In this document: positions 23,159 through 41,310 of the stretch, piece after piece | How positions within the stretch are numbered: position 1 is the first letter of the stretch | Layout: the number at the start of each line of letters is the position of its first letter | Assembly: GCF_027596085.1 (NCBI RefSeq) | Contig: NC_072459.1 | Coordinates: 21,033,055-21,097,054, forward strand | Origin: Anoplopoma fimbria | Lineage: Eukaryota > Chordata > Actinopteri > Perciformes > Anoplopomatidae | Length of the DNA: 64,000 nt | Direction of reading: 5' to 3' | Position numbers and translations under genes: made by a program | The notes under the pieces: generated by a model | The model's database searches: none | Told to the model about the DNA's origin: nothing | The model's input: only the letters and a program-made list of their open reading frames with translations

Positions 23159-24380
23159 TCAGTAACGGAAACCGAGGCGCAGCTCCAAGTTGGGGCCTAG
23201 AGGTACCTGTGAGTGGTCAGAATCTGGGATTTCAACAGTCAGTGCTGGCATCGGAACACAGTCAGGGGCATGACATTTCTTTAGAAGATTTATATGATAA
23301 ATCTGACAGGGTTTCCTTCTCCCAGGTTGTCTCACCTTGTAGTTAACCTCGCTTACCCTCTCAATCACCTCATTGGGCCTGTGCCACTTGGCCAGGAACT
23401 TGCATTCAGCAGTTGGGACAAGGACAAGGACAAACTCACCAGGTTGGAACTCCCGCACTTGAGCTTTACAGTTGTAGATTCGGGCTTCAGCTTGTTGGGC
23501 TTGCTACATATCCTCCCGCACTAGGGGCCATATTTTATCAATCCTCCCTTGCATCTGGTCAACGTATTCTATGACAAAGCGGTGGGGTGATGGTTGTTGC
23601 TCCCAGGCATCTTTAGCCAGATCCAGCATGCCTCTGGGAATCCGTCCATACAGCAACTCAGACGGCGAAAACCCTGTGGAAGCCTGGGGAACTTCTTGGA
23701 TTGAAACAAGACAAAAGCAATTAGTTGGTCCCAGTTTTTCCCATCCACATCAATAGTTTTTCTCAGCATTTGTTTGAGGGTCTTACTAAACCGTTCTACA
23801 AGGCCATCCGTCTGTGGCTGGTGTTGTGACTGTCTGAAGGCTCATTAAATCCAGGTCCACGCAGTTGTACAGGAGTTGCCATAAGAGCGAACCTTTATTA
23901 CATTCTGTAACACACTGAACAAGAACTTGCTCCGGTGTCAAGCTACTTACATCTATGTAACACTTACGGTTTTCAGTGCCGGGTATTTTAAAATAAAGGT
24001 CCCGTATAAGGCTGTTACAAAACATTACAGGTGGTATACTGAGGTTCTAATCTGGCTCACCTTCAACAATTTGCACATCTCCTTCATTACACGAGACATG
24101 AAGCAGCTTCCCTGGTCAGTTAAGACTTCTTTCACAATGCCAACCCGACTACAGAGGGGGAACAATTCTCTGGCAACCGCCTTAGCACTTGCAGTGCGTA
24201 ACGGGACTTCCTCTGGGTAGCGGGTAGCATAATCCATGATGACCAGGATGTAACGATGCCCCTTGACTTTGGCAGGGGTCCTAATATGTCCATGGCCACT
24301 CTCTGGAACGAGATGTCGATTAAGGGTAAAGGGATCAAGGGATTCTGATGGTTTACCTTCGGGGCTGTCTTCTGGCACAA
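23159..24380 (-). pseudogene. Broken Ty3/gypsy retrotransposon pol fragment (integrase)
   Basis: Minus-strand frames carry, in order, part of the integrase core (a DYATRYPE-type motif near 24230, a DQG motif near 24110), the QTDG-type motif near 23800, and the integrase C-terminal region (WHRPNEV, HINLLKK) at 23160-23460. Frameshifts separate the pieces and a 206-bp insertion splits the core between 24030 and 23823. No gag, protease or reverse transcriptase is seen, and no LTRs are identified. It is an inactive relic about 1.2 kb long. Confidence 0.85.
23824..24029. mobile_element. 206-bp insertion inside the gypsy integrase relic
   Basis: Flanked on both sides by GGTG (23820-23823 and 24030-24033), a 4-bp target-site duplication. 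Skipping the insert together with one GGTG restores an uninterrupted integrase motif across the junction. The insert starts TGTAATG on the minus strand, like an LTR end, but no inverted termini are clear. Confidence 0.65.
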
Positions 24381-25171
24381 TATATAAACTTTTTTATTAT
24401 AAAGCAGGTCTTTATTTTATATTAATACTGTGAAAGTATTTAAACGCTCAATCCATGGAGAAATACATTTATCTGTGCCTTTAAACGAGCCTTCAGGATT
24501 TCTGTGCCAGAACTATACAATATATAGGCCGCTTCACAGTTTTAAATGTGAAAAACTTATTTACGGTTGCAGTGTAGGTGAATGACATCAGCTGACAGGA
24601 AGTAAACAGGGGCCTGAGCTGCCAAGCAACGCAATTCCGTTGAAACTTCCTAATACGTAGCGTTTCAGACAGGATGAAAACAGTTACATTCAGAAATACA
24701 GTATGAGAAAAGTTAGAGTTTTTAGAACATTAAAGCAACATGTTCTAGTAGAAACCCAAAATACAAGCATGAACCTGGAAATGAGTGGGAAATGTTTACT
24801 TTAAGTGCGAAGTGACGGTACCATAGGAATAGAAATAAAGAACTTTTATTTGTAATGCAGTGTTTTATATTGCTGCGTTGGTACTTTATTACTTCCCCCA
24901 TCACTCCCCATTGTTACACTGTATATTCAAGAACAAATGAAACAGCAGTTTAGTGTCTATGGCATGGAAACTAGTTAGCAAGGTGAAAAGCAATGAAAAG
25001 GTCATTTTACAGGCACCTGTGATAAATATGCTCGTTGGTGAACATGTCTTCCTATAAAGTAGCATAATGTGAAATGGCTTAAGTGCACAGGATAGCGCAG
25101 GGCAGTAAAAGATGAGACAGAGAAGAGGAGGAGAGAGAGAGATAAGAGAGGAGTGAATCAGGAGAGAGATA

Positions 25172-25355
<184 letters not shown>

Positions 25356-25950
25356 GTGAGTATGTTAATTTATGTTACGCTGAAGTTCCAAGTGTTTTGT
25401 GTGTTTTTTTTATGGCTGTGAACACTAATGTACAGTTTTGGGTAGGGATTGGTGTTTTTTTTCTCATGGATATTCATGGTTTCATTTAAAAAAGAATAAC
25501 AACAAAATAAGGAATTGAATAGCAATTAAATCTCTGATAATTGGGTGTTCATATGTGTACAGCATTTTTTTTTATTCATCTTTGATGGATTTCAAACTAA
25601 CAAGGAACATAAACATTACATATGGCATTTAGTGTTGATTTAACTGTTCCAGAGTACTCATCCTCTATGCGAGCCTTAACGCGTGTGTTTACTCATGTAC
25701 TGTTCCTACAGTAAACTTTATTACATGCATTTTTTTTGTGTGATCTCTTGTAAATGTGCTTTTACATTCTTTTCCTTTTTGTTCCGACTCGCCTTCAGTG
25801 TAAGCTGTGATTGAGCGACATAGGAAATCCATTGGTGTGCGTCAGCTCTGCGCCCTGTAACCTGGGGGACACACACCTCTCCCCCGCTGCTTTCTGCGCA
25901 TTCACTTTTCTGCGCATTCACTTTTCTGCCCAACCCCACCCTGCCACAAC

Positions 25951-30710
<4,760 letters not shown>

Positions 30711-30999
30711 GGGCAAACACAGCACGAAGTAGAAACAGACGCGCAGTGCATTAGTAGTACTGCAAAGGCCATTTGATGTATAGATAGAAATGGGTGTTTT
30801 TGTGTTTCTCAATTAGATATCGCTTAGGTAATATTCATGATCATTAGTCTGATCATGATGTATTAATGTTATTTTAGTCAAAAATGTCGTATAACGTGTA
30901 GTAGCTTGGAAATGTAATGGATTGGTTTGGAGCCCGCGTGTAAATACTTATATTAATAATGGCTGAATTCTGTATTGTGTAAATAAACATTACATAAGC

Positions 31000-33600
31000 A
31001 AAAACCGACAAACTTCGTAAAAGCATCCAGCCTTTGCTCGTGTCGGTCTTTAGAGTTCGGGGATCTGGGTATTTCCTGGAGGCAGTATGTATCTGTGAAG
31101 ACCCGGTACATAGAACTAACACAAACTCAGCTTCATTTTAGCTTCAAATGAACTTGAAAAAGCATTTATTTGTAGAACGAGGACTCATTGTTCCTTATTT
31201 CCTTCAACGTTGTCACACCAGAAGGTGGTCGCTTCAGGAATGAGGAATGATCCAGCAGGCAATTTGTAGCAAAGAGAGTGCAGGGGTAGTCCCTGACTGA
31301 TTGACCCTTTATTGATTGAGGTGTTTTATCCAAGTTCAAATCTATGGCCATGGCGCTGCAATACCAGCATCTGCGAGTGTCAGCATGGCTTAAGTGACCA
31401 TCTGACACTTCCCTTTCAGGGGGAGGGTTTCGTGTCGCAGGTTTTTGCCAGTTTGTGCACATCGGACACGGATGTAGAAAAAATAAAAAAGGAGATCTTT
31501 GAGGTTTGAGAATGTCTCCTTACCGCATAGAGAAATACGCACGAAATGTAAAAGATCCAAACCTTTCCTCGTCCTGATTCTATGGCAGCCCATGTCCATG
31601 TGACCGTTCCTGTGGAAAGTTTAAACGCCTAATGGGTGAGAAAAAATGACAAATGGAAAGATGTGGAGGAACCCAAAACGGTTTGGTTTCCTCCGGCAGG
31701 TGGGCGTAGCTTGGTTATGGCTTGACTGTTTTCAAAATGGTGGCCTGGTGAGACACTCTATATTTGTCTTGATTGTCTCTTGATTTATTTTTAATCTGCA
31801 CTTCATTAACTTACTTAATTTGTGTAAAGTTATTTGTGTCAAGTCATGATTATCGAAATTAAGATATGGCGAATGGTCACTGCGCTCTCTTGCTCTCCAT
31901 TGAAAATCTATAGGATCCGTTGACGTACGTCAATGGATTTTGTGAATGTCCACCTTAACTGTGCTCATATTGATTAAAGTAGCAAACTGATTGAATTTTT
32001 TCTTGGGGTGTTGCTAGTCGTGCGGGGGGAGGAATCAAACTCGGTCCGTTCCTCCTGTTGAAAATAGACAAATTGCCTACTGATTATAGTAACCAGTAAC
32101 TCCCTGACTCTATATACAGCACAAGTATTGTACTAGTATTAGAAACAAACATGTAACACGGCCAAACGTCACTGCACTCCACTTATATTAGCACATTGAC
32201 AATCTTGTGTCTTAAAATGTAAAGTAGGGCTAACTCACTTTGAGAGAGAGTGTGTTTCACAGTAAATGAGGCACTTTCAACAATATATATTTTGTACAGG
32301 AGAAATTGTATGTTTACGTAAGTTAAGCTTAGCCTGCTCATATATGTTGTACATCCACAGATGCAGACACACACACACACAGAATAGGGCTATCATTTTG
32401 ATTCATGTAGTTTCATACCGGCTGACATGTTTTGACGTAATATATATTACATTAACGTGTCCAGATACTGATATAAATGCCTTTATTCGATTCACACTGG
32501 AGGTGTTATCACCTCTGCGGAGGAGGTTATGTTTTCACCCACGTTGGTCTCTCTGTCTGTCAGCAGGAAACATCTCAGAATGGATTTCCTGAACTTTGGT
32601 GCACAGATTGGCCTCGGGGCTAAAGGACAATTGATTTGATTGTGTTGGTAACCCGGGCAATTTGTGCCATGAGATCAGGACTTTTATAAGAATGTATGTA
32701 TGTACTTAAGTGTATATATAAAGCACAAACTTGATGAAGAAGCAAATCAGAATGAAAAAAAAACTGAAATTAAAAAATAATATCTTCAGTTTACTGAAAG
32801 TGTATAATATCATAAACCATTCTGACCTTATGTATTTTGTTGTTTTCTTTCTAGTCTTCAGATACATTGTAAAAAGCTATAAAAAGGATGTGCCATATTT
32901 GATGTTTTGCTTGTGTTTGACACATGAGGCATCCCCTGGGATTATATATTAAGTATTGTTTCAGAAAAACATAAACCTGTTTCTGTTCATTTAGGGGTAA
33001 TTTACTTGTTAAACTTTGCTTGAAATGTATTTATGTAAAATGTTGGCCAACTTAGCAAATGCTTTGCCTTGCCTCTCATCTTCTGTCGGACTTAAACACA
33101 CTGCAACAGCCACAGCCAGCAGAACTCTGCAGTGGGTCTATGTTGAAAGTGTGACAGATTGTACCATCGGTAAAATATGGTTACAGGCAGTAACCATATT
33201 TGAATCTGTTCTTCCTAATGAAACCTAGAAAAGCAAATATTGGTGTATTCTAGATGTACAAAATAAATGAGCGACATTTTAAATGTACCAACATGTCAAA
33301 ATGATTAATCTCAAGTAAAGGCTTATGGTCAAACTAATGTGTTACACAGCAACGTTGGGGAACAATGGAATGTCCCAGCCGCATGGTTTTTTATGCTCCA
33401 ATTCCAAGATTTTTGGAAGAAATGTGAAAAAATCCAAAACCTTGTGCTTTTAACCTGCATTCTAATTACCATAGCCAGCTAACCTTTCATATATTTAGAC
33501 ATTATGGGGACCCTTTGTCCAACCATGGACTGAATATAATCTTTTTCTAATCACCTAACACAGATTATTGTCATTAGATTTCCAATTTTCTGGGATGTGT
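31000..33600. other. Intergenic stretch between the GPCR gene and the unrecognised gene
   Basis: No exon is recognised. At about 32500-32640 a segment with GCGGAGGAGGTTATGTTTTCACCC followed by CTGTCTGTCAGCAGG looks like a widely dispersed repeat. The rest is AT-rich unique-looking sequence. Confidence 0.45.
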
Positions 33601-33640
33601 CATGTACTGTATGGGTATCTCTGTATATGAGCAGTTTGTT

Positions 33641-33656
33641 TGTTGTGTGTGTGTGT

Positions 33657-33752
<96 letters not shown>

Positions 33753-33753
33753 A
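33641..33753 (+). repeat. (GT)n microsatellite
   Basis: About 55 GT units with two AT interruptions, ending about 70 bp before the start codon of the gene at 33824. Confidence 0.97.
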
Positions 33754-33823
33754 TAACTGCCCGGTGTGTTTCTAGACTTTGTACCCAGTGACTGAAGCTT
33801 GAACGCACCGTTGAGTCCGTTGA

Positions 33824-34442
33824 ATGGTCAGGGACAGAAACTCTGCTGTGTTTTTTACCATTTTTACACTAGTTTCTGTGCAGCCGTTGGCAGTCACTGT
33901 GGACGCTGAGATGGGAGTACACTGCAGTACTTCTCCAAAGACCGTAGACTGTCTTTACGACACTGCCAGGTATGCAAAGAGGCAGCAAACTGAACACCTA
34001 TGTGCTTTTGGTAAACGACTCAAAAAATTGACATACTGAATTACTGTAACCCCAGGCATGCGACAGGGATAACTCAGGTGAGTGACAATATAGGCTCCGA
34101 AAATTTAGTGTATAAGTCAAACTAGCATGTTGTAACTCTCCAGCCATGCAGGCCTGGTTCCTGATGCCTCCCTGGACGCCCCCTGGCCCCTCTGCTGTCC
34201 CTGAACTCCTCCTGGGCGCTGGAGCAGCAGTACTCCACCCTGCAGAGCCGTATGACCCGGCAGCAGAGGTTTGCCTTCAACCGCGACCTCCACACCCTCT
34301 TTGGAGGAAATGCCACGGTCGGATCATGGTTGCTTTTGGTTTACATCCACATTAAACATCAAATCAGACAATATGGTTCATTTTCTGGAGAAAATTTGCA
34401 ATTTTCATGATTCTTTTCAAACAAATTACTTAAAGTAATAAA

Positions 34443-34492
<50 letters not shown>

Positions 34493-37400
34493 TTCATTAA
34501 AGAAGCATTTCTACTCCTAAACAAATTTGTATATCATCAATAATTACATTGTAGCAGTTACATTGTTTTAAAGTTTTTGATAATGTCTAAAGGATGAATG
34601 TCTGTGTGTGTGTTGATTCTGTAGGTCAGTTATGGGGCCGTGGGTGTTGTTGCACTTGCTCTCTCGGTCCTGTTTGAGATGCTAGCCCATCACCAGATCG
34701 CCGGGTCGGGCTCGAGGAGCCCTGTGGCCAAATCCCCACCCCAAGATCCCATACGCAGAATTTTTGGGCCTGACGCCGGGTCGGACATCAGCTCCATTGC
34801 CAGCGAGTTTCTCAAACAGGTGGCTGCATTTTAAGTCCAGTCCAGTAATTCTAGCAACTTTATCGTTGAAGCTAGTGTTGCTAATCTTCAGAAACCAGAA
34901 AGAGTAAGCTAGATTCAAAAAATTATCCAATCGGGAAAAAAAGCCAGCCAAGTGTTGCAAACATTCTTCCAGTATGTGGCGAGCAGCACTAACTCCAAAA
35001 GTCGCTAAATCTAGCTAGAATCGGCTAGTTGTCAGCATGGTCTCTTCAGGCCTTCCCCATAATTATCGGAATGAACGTAAACAACAAAAATGGCTATTGT
35101 TAGTACTCGCAGCTGTCAAGCTAGCAGCTAGCTTGTGGAAGACTCCAGTGACCTGCAATGAGTGCGCGCAGGTAAGCAAACAGGTAGCCTTTTAACACTC
35201 CTGAGAGTCGCCACATTCTTTTTTTCTTCTTTGTCAGAGCATTTGATTTATTGATTGTACAGAGGAAGGGTGAGTTATCTTACTTACAAACCCAACTTTG
35301 CATTTGTAAGGAGGAGAATGTGCTTGTTTTCCTTTTAAAAGCTGGGGTTTGTCAACATTGACAAACCCCAGCTGGTCAGTCTTCAGTGTTACCATTATGC
35401 TAACCTTAGAATTTAGAAAACATATTTGTAAATATAGTAAAAATGAACCACTAAAAATTATCTACTTAACACTCAGTTGAACTGCCCAAATCACATGTAT
35501 ATCACAACATGTGATATACGTGTGATTATATGTTGATTCTTGGAAGTTTTTAGCATGGATGAACAAAATAAGCTGACGGCAAAGCTGCCCAGAGGCATAT
35601 TTTAGTAGTTTCACCATCAAAACAAGGTACAGTATAAGCTCAAATTAAAGTATCTGTTAAGCTCTCTCCAAAATGTCTCCAAAGTTGTTAAGAAGTATAA
35701 CCATTCAAAAATGTCGGGTCAAGTTGCATAGTTCTTGTATTGTACCGACCCGCCTAGGCAGCAGCAACACAATGAGTCTTAAGACATGATAGTCCTACTC
35801 TTAATCAGGCCCTATTATGCTATTTCCGGGTGCATGTTTTTATCTCAAGTTACAGTTACAACATGTTTACATGCGTTAATGCTCATAATCCGCCTTGTTT
35901 TTCTCATCCTGGCTGTCCTGCAGCACCTCTTCTCACCCTCTCTCTGAAATGCTCCGTTGTAGCGCTTGCTCCTCCCTCCAGAAAGCAAAGTCTACCCCGA
36001 TTGGTCAGCTAGCCCGCTCTGTTCTGATTGGTCAACGTTTCACATTTCAAAAACTCTTCCTCAGGAGCTCTCTTTTGTTGTTTGAGGGCGGGCCAAACTA
36101 ACCGGAAGGAGTTCTACATCACTTCTGTAAAACATTATGACCTCATAAAGTTACGAAAGTGAAGGAGAGAATTCAATCAAGCTGTTTTAGGCAGCTCAGG
36201 ATTTTACATGTACAAAAAAATATATAACACACTAAAGAAGAGGGAAAAAGTGGAAAAGCATAAAAGGGCCACTTTAACCTCCTCCACCTGCAGGTTCCTG
36301 GTGCAGCTGGGGACCAGGACAAGATGGCAGCACTGCTGGAGAGCTCCGAGAGAAAGCTGCGATCCGAGCTGACGGATTTCTACGGGAGGATGCTGTTACC
36401 GGAGAGCAGCGCCCTCAGCTCTGCCGGGGTTGGCTATTGTTGTTGATTCAAAGCATTTACAGAAACAATATTAATAGTGGTGCTTGTGCATTAATTGTGT
36501 GTAACCTTGTTTGGCTGAATGTCATTTGCTGCACTGTAATCATCCAATAAATAAGTAGCGCTTTTAGCTTGTTATCATAGAGGAATAAAGGAATGTATAA
36601 AGGAATTGGTTATCGCTGTGACGTCACCCATTGGTTTGTGGACTGCGGTTTTGAAGCCTCCTGTTAAGCATTATGGCCGACGCCATTTTGTTTTTTGCAA
36701 CCAGATAACGGAAGTGACTATAATTGGACTGCGGAAGAGTATAGCGGTGGTAGAGACGCCGTATACTGCTCTGGTAGCAACCTGTCAATCACAAGGTAGC
36801 CCCTCCCCAAAGCACACCCTGCCTAATGATCTATATAACACTATAAATGGGACCATAATTTACTAAATGAAATTCATGCTCTATTGAAGACTTGACTAGC
36901 AATAACGACCATAAACTTATTTTTTCAACCAGAGGAGTCGCCCCCTGATGGCCATTAGAAAGAATGTGAGTTTAAGGCACTTGGGCATCTGCTTCATTTC
37001 TCAAACCCGGAGGTTGCCCCCTGCTTGTTACTCTGAGATAATTCATCAATTAATCTAAGAAGTATGATCTTGTTTTTTTAATCTTGTGTTAAACCCAAGT
37101 TTGCTGGTCCTGGCCTGCTGTATGGTTGGCTCAAATTCACCCCAATATCCAAACTAAATGTAGTAACCCCAAGTTTAAACCTTAACCATGGGGAAAAAAA
37201 TTGTGAGGTGTAAAGACATTCTCGTACCTCTTGTGTGCAGGTCAAGCAATGGCTGAACGGAGCTGCTCTCCATGTACACATCGTCCTCCACTGGAAGCGT
37301 CTGACCAGCCCATCAGTAGCAGAGGACTTGAATCTTGACTACCTTGACCGTGTTGACCCACTGCTCAAGACCTACAGAGCGTATCTGGTCGAATCGGTAC

Positions 37401-38007
37401 TGCTCCGTTGTACTGTTACAACATTTCCAATTTGATATAGATGGGAGAAATGAGGGATTCTACCACAGTTTATTAAACAGCGATTTTCTGCCAACTATTG
37501 AAGAGCTGTAGACACCCACGGAGAATCACTTACAATAGCGCTTCCCCAAAATGGTCGCCAGAGGTCAGTAGGCTACTGTCTACAGCAATGCAAGTAACTT
37601 AACTAATACAACTTTACATTAAACAGTGGGGAAACAGAGCAGCAGAAGGAGTCGTCCTACTGTATATTTTACCAAAAAATTGTTTAAAGGTCAACAGAAT
37701 ATCTCCGGTTGTTAAGTTTGTACTTCTGATCATGGAAACATATCAAACACGAGCATCAGCCCATGATCCCTCCCTCTGCCAACAGGTCAAAGTGTTCCCG
37801 GCCTTGCTGATAGTGGAGCCTCTGAGAAATGTAAGCCACGGGGTTTACCATAGAGTCTGCGAACGTAAGGCCATCCAGCAGACTCTGGTGGAGCGCTTCC
37901 TTTTGGACCAGAACCTGCAGAGGGGAAAGGAGTTTTTTCAGAGCTCCCGCCAGCACCATGACGCTCTAATAGCACAGCGAGGAAACTTTCAGCTGAGCAC
38001 GGTTTGA
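33824..38007 (+). CDS. Unrecognised six-exon gene, probable secreted or membrane protein, with an exon 2 frameshift
   Basis: I do not recognise this family. Exons inferred: 33824-33969, 34144-34317, 34625-34819, 36294-36428, 37241-37396, 37786-38007, stop TGA. After the first (phase 2) intron all introns are phase 0, and every later exon begins with a GTN valine codon. It would encode about 342 aa. The N-terminus (VFFTIFTLVSVQPLAVTVDA) looks like a signal peptide. Paired cysteines follow (HCSTS, DCLYD), then sequons NSS and NAT, and a hydrophobic helix in exon 3 (VGVVALALSVLFEML). Exon 2 is one base short of keeping frame: the entry frame stops at a TGA near 34200, while the frame that fits exons 3-6 starts just before LSLNSSWALEQ. 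This is either a real break or a lost C in the run at 34179-34194. Exons 4-6 are soluble and helix-rich (for example VERFLLDQNLQRGKEFF). Confidence 0.6.
34443..34490 (+). repeat. (TA)n microsatellite
   Basis: About 23 uninterrupted AT units in intron 2 of the unrecognised gene. Confidence 0.97.
35340..35373. repeat. Perfect short hairpin, 16-bp arms
   Basis: AGCTGGGGTTTGTCAA (35340-35355) and its exact reverse complement (35358-35373), with a 2-base spacer. Confidence 0.9.
35489..35527. repeat. Near-perfect short hairpin, 18-bp arms
   Basis: Arms 35489-35506 and 35510-35527 with one mismatch and a 3-base spacer. Confidence 0.9.
36600..36850 (+). mobile_element. Miniature transposon, TGACGTCACCCATTGGTTTG family, + orientation
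   Basis: GTGACGTCACCCATTGGTTTGTGGACTGC, a GCCGACGCCATTTTG segment and TTTTGCAACCAGA recur in inverted order at 46540-46690. It lies in intron 4 of the unrecognised gene. No coding capacity. Confidence 0.6.
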
Positions 38008-40169
38008 GAGCGACGACTGATTGAGGCTTTAGAGTGCTGCGGGGATGACAGATTTTTGAAGGACAAACCCCGGAAGTTAGCACAGAAAGTCGATGGGTTT
38101 CTTTCATCTGATTTGATATTATTGCATAAAATAAGCTCTGTGACAAACAGAAGTTTATGATAATCATATGGTTTGTTCAACAAGATAATCTTCAAGAAGG
38201 AACACCACTTTTATGATTTTGAAACATGAATGTAATCGGGAGAAGTAAAAACTATAAAGGAAATACACAACAAAGCTGTAAAGGCGTGCTGTCTTTTTGT
38301 AGTTTCTATTATCCACTTTTTAGCAACCACCTTTTTGAAGACACGTAAAAGCTTAAACATTTACGAGAGAGGATGTCTTGTCCTTTATATGGTAGAAAAA
38401 AACTTTCAAATGTCTCAACCTTGTTTTGACCACAGACCCAATTTCAGGCGTATTACCAAAGACCCATGACTTTAATACGAGGGAACTGAAAGTGTAAAAA
38501 TGCTGACTCTTTTACGGGTTTTAGGACTCATTCCTGCAGCATTCGATTAGAGTAAATAAAATGTATGACCGGGTCCAATGCAGGGCCTGGGTTGGGTCTC
38601 AGTTCCTCAGAACTCAGTGGACATGTATAGACCACCTTAGTCCATTGATAATCGTGGTAATGCCAAAAGCACCCTATTTGAAGGTTGAGCCTGTGTGGAA
38701 TAAAAAACTGCTTGCCCTGTCATACAAAAGTATTGCTATTTATTGTGTCAGGTTGGTTCAAACCAGCCTCACAGAGACATCTCTTCTTTGTCTTAATCAT
38801 TGTTTGATCTAGAAATGTTGTGAGTCATTTATCTGGCAATGAATGGGTAACACTGGGTACTGCAGCGATTATGAGCCGATGAATGGCAGGTGTGCGCGCT
38901 ATGAGGTAGTTAATCAGCAGATTGCAGGCAGGTGTGAAGGTAGACTTGGCCCAGGTTGATGGCAGGACGAAACAAGACCCACACACACCTATACTGACAC
39001 AAAGACAAACCAGGTACATGGAAGATAAGTGGGGATCACTGGGAAATTGAAGGGAGAGACGGGGGCACCATTTGTTACTTATGGGATGGTGGGACAGTTA
39101 CTAATTAAATTAAATTAAATTATATTTTCAATTAAATTTGCTTTTGTTGTTTAGCTTTGTTTATTTATTTGTGTTTGTGTTGTTTTAATTTATTCTTTAA
39201 AATACTGTTAATTCTTTTGTAAACATGATTGATACTTGTGCTTTAAATATAATCATTTTAATTACTTTTCTGATGATGATAATGAAGTGCAGTGTCATCA
39301 ACCACAGGAGAGGAAAGGTCTGAAACTTGTTTTGGGGTCATCTCTCATCCTAATTTAACTTAAGCAATTCGCTCGTATCCTGTATGAGTTGGGTGCTCAG
39401 CACAGCGTGGGAACTGGTGCGTATGTGTTCTGGAGTTTTCGAGTGTTTGATTCTTTAGTTTAACTTCAGTTCAGTCACAAGATGTAATATATGCTCTCCA
39501 CCACCATGTGGGGCTGTGGTACAAAGATTTAAAAGGTTCAGTTGAACTAGTAAAGCACCTCTGTGTGATTTTTATTGGAGGCAGAGTTTATAAAATACCT
39601 TTTAAAATTATACAATTTTGACAAATAGGACATCATTAAAACAAATCTTTCTTTTTGTTTAGTCTAACCAAGACTTTTTTTTGTGTGTTTCTGCATTGTT
39701 ATTGCATAAGCACATATAACATATTTTATTATTTTGGTTAAGATGTGATCACCCTGATGATATCAGGTTGCATTTTCTTTCAATTTAGAAAGAGATTTTA
39801 TAACATTTTATTAGTATTATTTTTATCTTACTGCAATTCTCTGTTGTACATGATTCTCATAATTCTCCTGTGCAATTATCACCTTCGTATGTGGAGCAGA
39901 AAACCTGCTCTATAGCATGAAGTCTGAAAGACTGACCTGTCAATCTACTACTGCACCATGTTGTGCATTCACCCCGTACAGGTAGATGCCGATTGAGCAG
40001 CGTGCTAATTTCGCTGTGTGATGCACAGTGTCTCAGTTTGTTCCCAATGGCACAGCAGGGATTTAATTGCTTCAGCTGAGAACTGGTGGATACAGGTTAT
40101 GGGAAAGCATTCTGGTCAGGCAAACAAGGTTCTGCTTGAAAAGTGAATGTATCTATCAATATATATGAA

Positions 40170-40230
40170 TGTAACCAATCTTTGTCTTACAGAACATGAG
40201 GCATGTTCTGTAAGACAAAGATTGGTTACA
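40170..40230. repeat. Perfect 29-bp-arm hairpin with a 3-base loop
   Basis: Arms 40170-40198 and 40202-40230 are exact reverse complements around AGG. No gene or transposon of which it would form part is seen here. Confidence 0.95.
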
Positions 40231-41204
40231 CAGCAGTTTTAGATTTGTCAGGTGGCCAGAAACACAACTCCAAAATGAATGCTAACGAGCATGATGACAA
40301 CTTCATGTGGTAATAATATGTCATTTGTTGGGTTTGTATCTTTTTTATTTACGCGCCAGATGGTTTCTCTGAGAAACTTCCATTGGAAGCTGTTGGAAAA
40401 GGGTAGGCACTATCAAAAGGTGATTGGATGAATCAAATCCACCAATGAAACTATTTCCGAAGTGTTTTTCATCGGGAAAAGCCTTCAACGTTGTTTAAAA
40501 ATAAAATAAATTATGGTATTTTAAAATAACAGTTCTATGAAAATGCAGCATGGCCCCCAGGCAGCCCAATATTTCACCCTAGTTACATCCAACCAGATCC
40601 TTGCCCAGTCCAACTATTTACCCTGGTGCTTTAGCAGCTCAGGTACTACTCTTATGGAAGTATTTTTAAAAGCCCTCGTCTTCCACCCTCCACTGGCACT
40701 TTAAGAACCACTTAACTTTGTTCCATTGTCTGGTGAAAAGACATGGTTATACATTATGCGTGTGCACAAACCAGGTTATCAGTAGAACATGTTCTCCTTA
40801 TCACTCACTCACCGCTCACCCACCTTCCTCTCTTCAGTGTTGATACAGCTGTGTGCATTTGAAATTTACCTGATAAATCAAATCAATCCACTGCCGAACA
40901 CACCAAATGAACACCTCCATCCTGCTCCAGAGCCTTTGTAAATGTGACCCGATGAACGTGATCAATCACACGACACTGGTCTGGACTTTTTTTTAATCAT
41001 TAATGATAATTGTAATGACAATATGTAGCGCAGGTGTTCAGCAAACACTCTTTCACCAGATAATCATCTGGCTAATAGAAAGGCTATCACTTAGCTTGGG
41101 TTGAATGGGATACCCTTCAGGGCAAGACCTTGACTGTATGTGTGTGTGTGTGTGTTGAGGGAGGTGTAATAAAGGGGGCGAAATATGCATATTTGCTTCT
41201 TTTT

Positions 41205-41310
41205 TTTTCTTGCCAAGAATTAGATGAGAAGGTTGATAGCACTTTCAAGTTTGTACAACAGATATGAAGCTGGAGCCAGTAGTCGGCCAGCTTAGTTTAG
41301 CACAAATAAC
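41205..41310 (+). mobile_element. Fragment of the GAGAAGATTGA...AGCTTAG miniature transposon family
   Basis: TTAGATGAGAAGGTTGATAG, ATATGAAGCTGGAGCCAGTAG and GGCCAGCTTAGTTTAGCA follow the order of copies at 16605 and 60677. Confidence 0.55.

Noticed and set aside
34144..34355. Plus-strand frame starting MQAWFLMPPW in exon 2 of the unrecognised gene
   Set aside because: It runs through the donor into the intron, and its phase does not join exon 3; it is the wrong frame of a real exon.
40170..40230. microRNA precursor
   Set aside because: The loop is only 3 bases and the arms pair without any bulge, unlike usual animal precursors; a template-switch or foldback origin is preferred.
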